A stretch of DNA of 8,554 bases from Lachnospiraceae bacterium. GTDB lineage: Bacteria > Bacillota > Clostridia > Lachnospirales > Lachnospiraceae. The notes beneath the pieces were generated by a model. The model saw nothing but the letters and a program-made list of their open reading frames with translations. It had not been told where the DNA came from and made no database searches. Each line of letters starts with the position of its first letter. Positions within the stretch are counted from its first letter, which is position 1. The position numbers and the translations under genes were made by a program. The stretch lies in the NCBI GenBank assembly GCA_017463035.1, contig JAFTPY010000381.1, positions 1-8,554 on the forward strand, written 5' to 3'. Shown here piece by piece: positions 5,398-8,554 of this stretch.

Positions 5398-6218
5398 ATG
5401 AGTAATTTACTGAAAAACGAAACCAGTCCGTATTTGTTACAGCATGCGGAAAATCCGGTGCACTGGTATCCGTGGGGGGAAGAAGCTTTTCAAAAGGCAA
5501 AGAAAGAGGATAAGCCCATATTTTTAAGCATCGGATACAGTACCTGCCATTGGTGTCATGTGATGGCCCATGAAAGCTTCGAGGATGAGAAAACGGCGGA
5601 GCTGTTGAAACGGCATTTTGCAAGCTATCGAGGGGGAAAGTGTTCGGAGCGTGGCTTCCTGGATGATTATGCCTTTTATATTGCCGCATTAACGGGGCTG
5701 TACCGGACCACCTTTGAAACGGAATATTTGGAACGGGCGGCACGGTTATGTAAAGAAGCGGAGCAGCGGTTTGCGGACAAAAAAAGGGCGGGTACTATTT
5801 GTGTGAAAAAGAAAGCACCGAGCTTTTTATGAATCCGAAGGAGACTTATGACGGGGCAATACCCAGCGGAAATTCTGCTATGATGTACAATCTGGTAAGT
5901 TTGTATCAGTTGACGGAGCAGGAGGAATATGATACGCTTTTATTGAGACAGATGAATTTTATGGATTGTCAGGCGGCGGAGTATCCGGCAGGACACAGTA
6001 TGTATTTGCTGGCAAAGCTGTTATACGAGAGTCCTCCGGAGCATATTACTGTGGTGTTAAAGGAGGAAGAGGAGCGGGAAAGATTGTGGGGTAAGCTTCC
6101 GTTTCTTGCCAATGTAACGGTGTTGTCCGACAGTATAAAGTATCCTTTGATGAATGAGAAAACCACGTATTATGTGTGTAAAAATCATACGTGTCTGACA
6201 CCGACGAACGAACTTTAG
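5398..6218 (+). pseudogene. yyaL: YyaL-type thioredoxin-domain protein (DUF255), internally deleted and frameshifted
   Basis: Intact YyaL proteins are about 690 residues: an N-terminal thioredoxin-like domain followed by an alpha/alpha barrel resembling sugar epimerases. Here the N-terminus is excellent (LLKNETSPYLLQHAENPVHW, and the redox-like YSTCHWCHVMAHESF with Cys50 and Cys53). After LLKRHF (residue 74) the text jumps directly to SYRGGKCSERGFLDDYAFYI, which belongs well into the barrel. Roughly 400 residues, including the usual KVDREERPD and GGWP blocks, are missing, in frame. A second lesion follows at the A7 run 5779-5785: frame 1 stops at 5832, while the +1 frame carries on with GGYYLCEKES.., YDGAIPSGNSAM and the normal C-terminus YYVCKNHTCLTPTNEL, ending at 6218. 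One extra A, or two fewer, would rejoin the frames. The start, ribosome site and C-terminus survive, which suggests recent loss. An assembly or sequencing error could explain the frameshift, less easily the deletion. Confidence 0.88.
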
Positions 6219-6351
6219 AAAAGAAAGTTTGGTGAAAAAACAGAGCGTAGGATATTTTTTGGAAAAGAAGGGAAAAAGCGGAACCGGATTGGGCTACGGT
6301 TCGTCTAATAGACAGAAGGCCTTACACAAAAGCTTGAAAGGGGCGGTTGAG
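6219..6351 (+). other. Intergenic leader of the beta-propeller lipoprotein
   Basis: This 133-base purine-rich gap contains no convincing sigma-A promoter. GAACCG (6281-6286) and CGGTTC (6297-6302) form a short hairpin with a 10-base loop but no T-run follows. A GAAAGGGG ribosome site (6336-6343) sits eight bases before ATG 6352. The lipoprotein may be transcribed from an unrecognised promoter here or by read-through from the yyaL remnant. Confidence 0.4.
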
Positions 6352-8554
6352 ATGAGATTATTATCAAACAAAGTAAGACGGTGCTTTGCGGTTGCCGTGA
6401 CAGCAGCATTGTTCACCGGCTTGTTCGTAGGTTGCAGTGGAGGAAGTGACCGTGTTTTGCTTCCGACACCGACACCGCGAACGGAAAAGAATAAGGAGGA
6501 TGCCGAGGCTACCAAGACTCCGGCAGCAGCGACCGGAGTACCGGTGGGGACGGAAAACGATGCATCCGTAATGCTGAAGCCTGCGGGGACCTATGAGGCT
6601 GTGTATGAGGCCTTACAGCAGGTACAGCAGTCGTCAGGTTACCGGGGGAATGTCTTTTATAAGGGCGACATGGTTTGGGTTGAGGAAGAAATGGATACGG
6701 CTGTATCGGATGAGCTTGCGCCGATACCGGATTCTGTCGAAAACGGTATGGGAGGAGATTCTGACGGAGAACTGTCCTTTTCGGAAACCAATGTACAGGT
6801 GGACGGAATCGATGAGGCGGATATTATTAAGACCGACGGACAGTACTTCTATGTTTTTGATATGAACCGGAATGCAATCTACATTGTCAGTGCCAAGGGC
6901 AGTGAAATGAAGCTTGTGTCAGGGATTTCGGTGCCGGATGACCTGGGGAATAACGAGTGGGGCAGAGAGATGGGCAAAGAACTGTATCTGTCCGGAAATC
7001 GTCTGGTTCTTTTGGTCAATGGTTTTAAGGTGGAAGACAGACAGGAGTATTCCAAGAATGCCGGAGAGTACATTCCGTACATCCGGGAAACTGCGGTGAC
7101 ATTTGTGGTGACGTATGATATTTCCGACCGGTCCGCGCCGAAGATGATTTCCTGTCTGGAGCAGGACGGACGTATGATTACGTCCCGTATGTCGGACGGA
7201 ATACTGTACACCGTGTCCTCTTACGGAAATTATTACACCTGGTTTAAACCGTCGGACGGTGCAAGAGAAAAGAATGCCAAAGCAGACGATTTGTATATGA
7301 CCTATATTCCGACAGCTGCGGGAGAACCGGTGGCACCGGATTGTATTTATATCAGTGAAGAACCGGTGACTGAGGAGTTTTTAGTGGTGACGGCCATGTC
7401 TCCGGAAAATCCGGAGAAGTATTTGGATGTAAAGTCCTTACTTGCGGACGGAGACGAATGCTATGTCAGCAACAACTATATTTATGTGGCAGGCAGTCGT
7501 TGGCAGAACAGTGAAGTTCCGTACGACCGGACCGAAGTATATCGTTTCGCATACAAGGACGGTGTGATTACCCCGGCAGGACAGGTGACGGTAAAGGGTA
7601 CATTGAACGACCAGTTTTCCATGGACGAGTATGACGGACATCTGCGTGTGGTTACTACGGTCAATGAGTATGTCTACAAGAAAAAGGATGTGAAACTGAG
7701 GGATAATAACGGTGACGGTGTGATTGATGAGACGGATGCAATCGAGCCGTATTATAACTTCATTATTACGGATAGTAAGGAATATAATTCTTTATATATT
7801 TATGATGATAAGTTACAGTTAACCGGCAGCATTGAGAATTTGGCACCGGACGAGCATATCAAGTCCGCAAGACTGATGGGAAAGGTAGGCTACTTTGTAA
7901 CTTTCCGGCAGACGGACCCGCTGTTTTCCGTGGATTTAAGTGACCCGGCAAATCCGAAGGTGTTGGGAGCATTAAAGATTCCGGGATTTTCCACCTATCT
8001 TCATCCGTACGGAGAGGGCCTGCTTCTCGGTATCGGTTATGATGCGGACGAAACCACCGGATGGACCGAATGTGTGAAGCTTTCCATGTTTGATGTATCT
8101 GATCCGGCAAATGTAAAAGAGGTGCATAAGCACAGTCTGACGGATTTTACCTATACAGGAGTAGAAGTTGACCATAAGGCGGCACTCATTGACGTAGAAA
8201 AGGGCATCATCGGCTTCCCGGTAAGAGGCTATCAGGATACGGGAGAATACAATGTGTACGTGGTATACGGCTATGATGAAAAAGACGGATTTTATCCAAA
8301 GTTTTCCGAAGGCTATGCTATGGGCTATGATGCGGAGCTATACGAGTTTAAGTATGAGTTGTTTACTTCCGATTGTCGTGGGGCTTATATCGGTGACACC
8401 TTCTATATGATTAATCCGGCCTATGAAATCAAGTCCTACGATATGGATACCTGGGAGCAGACCGGCAGAGTGGGCATGGTAAAAGAAGTGGAGGAGCGTC
8501 AGGCATTGTTGGAAAAGATACATGAGAAAAATCCGGCTCCGATTATCATTGAGC
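6352..8554 (+). CDS. Lipoprotein with secreted C-terminal beta-propeller domain (Beta_propel family), cut by right edge
   Basis: 734 codons are visible and the gene runs off the window. Residues 1-27 form a signal with basic start (MRLLSNKVRR) and hydrophobic core, ending in FVGC with the likely lipidated Cys28. A short PTPTPRTEK-type linker follows, then a long beta-propeller region. The family signature ETNVQVDGIDEADIIKTDG (145-163) is clear, as are FRQTDPLFSVDLSDPANPK (518-536) and the following KIPGFSTYLHPYGE. Members are surface or secreted proteins distantly related to WD-40 propellers, with no settled biochemical role. An EF-hand-like loop, DNNGDGVIDETD (451-462), sits in what appears to be an insertion between two strands. 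ATG 6352 is chosen over an in-frame GTG at 6232 because it has a good GAAAGGGG site and places the signal peptide at the N-terminus. Family call is firm; function unknown. Confidence 0.9.
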   Translation, partial: MRLLSNKVRRCFAVAVTAALFTGLFVGCSGGSDRVLLPTPTPRTEKNKEDAEATKTPAAATGVPVGTENDASVMLKPAGTYEAVYEALQQVQQSSGYRGNVFYKGDMVWVEEEMDTAVSDELAPIPDSVENGMGGDSDGELSFSETNVQVDGIDEADIIKTDGQYFYVFDMNRNAIYIVSAKGSEMKLVSGISVPDDLGNNEWGREMGKELYLSGNRLVLLVNGFKVEDRQEYSKNAGEYIPYIRETAVTFVVTYDISDRSAPKMISCLEQDGRMITSRMSDGILYTVSSYGNYYTWFKPSDGAREKNAKADDLYMTYIPTAAGEPVAPDCIYISEEPVTEEFLVVTAMSPENPEKYLDVKSLLADGDECYVSNNYIYVAGSRWQNSEVPYDRTEVYRFAYKDGVITPAGQVTVKGTLNDQFSMDEYDGHLRVVTTVNEYVYKKKDVKLRDNNGDGVIDETDAIEPYYNFIITDSKEYNSLYIYDDKLQLTGSIENLAPDEHIKSARLMGKVGYFVTFRQTDPLFSVDLSDPANPKVLGALKIPGFSTYLHPYGEGLLLGIGYDADETTGWTECVKLSMFDVSDPANVKEVHKHSLTDFTYTGVEVDHKAALIDVEKGIIGFPVRGYQDTGEYNVYVVYGYDEKDGFYPKFSEGYAMGYDAELYEFKYELFTSDCRGAYIGDTFYMINPAYEIKSYDMDTWEQTGRVGMVKEVEERQALLEKIHEKNPAPIIIE

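Noticed and set aside
6281..6302. GAACCG/CGGTTC hairpin as a terminator after yyaL
   Set aside because: The stem has only six pairs, the loop is ten bases and no T-run follows.
6232..6351. In-frame GTG start adding 40 residues to the beta-propeller lipoprotein
   Set aside because: The extension would bury the lipoprotein signal peptide, and its ribosome site is weaker than GAAAGGGG before ATG 6352.

Overview
The window looks like chromosome from a spore-forming Gram-positive anaerobe of the Clostridia, most likely Lachnospiraceae-like. The basis is two lipoproteins with Thr/Pro-rich linkers, a GH10 xylanase of the gut/rumen type, strong AGGAGG-like ribosome sites, a consensus sigma-A promoter, and two different spore-cortex-lytic enzymes. 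The genus is an inference; no rRNA or other marker gene is present. I see no tRNA, rRNA, CRISPR array, transposase, integrase or phage gene.

Layout. Positions 1-597 (minus) hold the N-terminal third or so of a lipoprotein GH10 xylanase that runs off the left edge. Positions 598-812 form a divergent control region. It has an extended -10 promoter facing the xylanase, a near-perfect sigma-A promoter facing right, and a perfect 18-bp palindrome in the xylanase leader that looks like an operator. Positions 813-2118 (plus) are a two-gene operon: a DUF374/LPLAT-type acyltransferase and a histidine-phosphatase-family protein, closed by a strong terminator. Positions 2306-3601 (plus) encode a LysM-LysM-GH18 spore peptidoglycan glucosaminidase (YaaH/SleL type). 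It converges on a SleC-like SpoIID-fold cortex-lytic protein with a peptidoglycan-binding tail at 3745-5313 (minus). The two share an intergenic hairpin that may terminate both. Positions 5398-6218 (plus) are a broken YyaL-type thioredoxin-domain gene: it keeps its start, ribosome site and C-terminus but has lost roughly 400 internal codons and is frameshifted at an A7 run. From 6352 to the right edge (plus) lies a large lipoprotein of the secreted C-terminal beta-propeller family, which carries an EF-hand-like calcium loop.

How the genes relate. The two convergent cortex hydrolases make functional sense together. SleC-type enzymes are lytic transglycosylases that start cortex breakdown at germination, and SleL/YaaH-type enzymes trim the resulting fragments. 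Neither protein has a signal peptide, as expected for enzymes deposited on the forespore from the mother cell. The other genes look like unrelated housekeeping, cell-surface and polysaccharide-degradation functions. I find no clear new multi-gene system. The points most worth a second look are the palindromic operator in the divergent region, the doubly damaged yyaL, the EF-hand insertion in the propeller lipoprotein, and the cortex-lysis gene pair.
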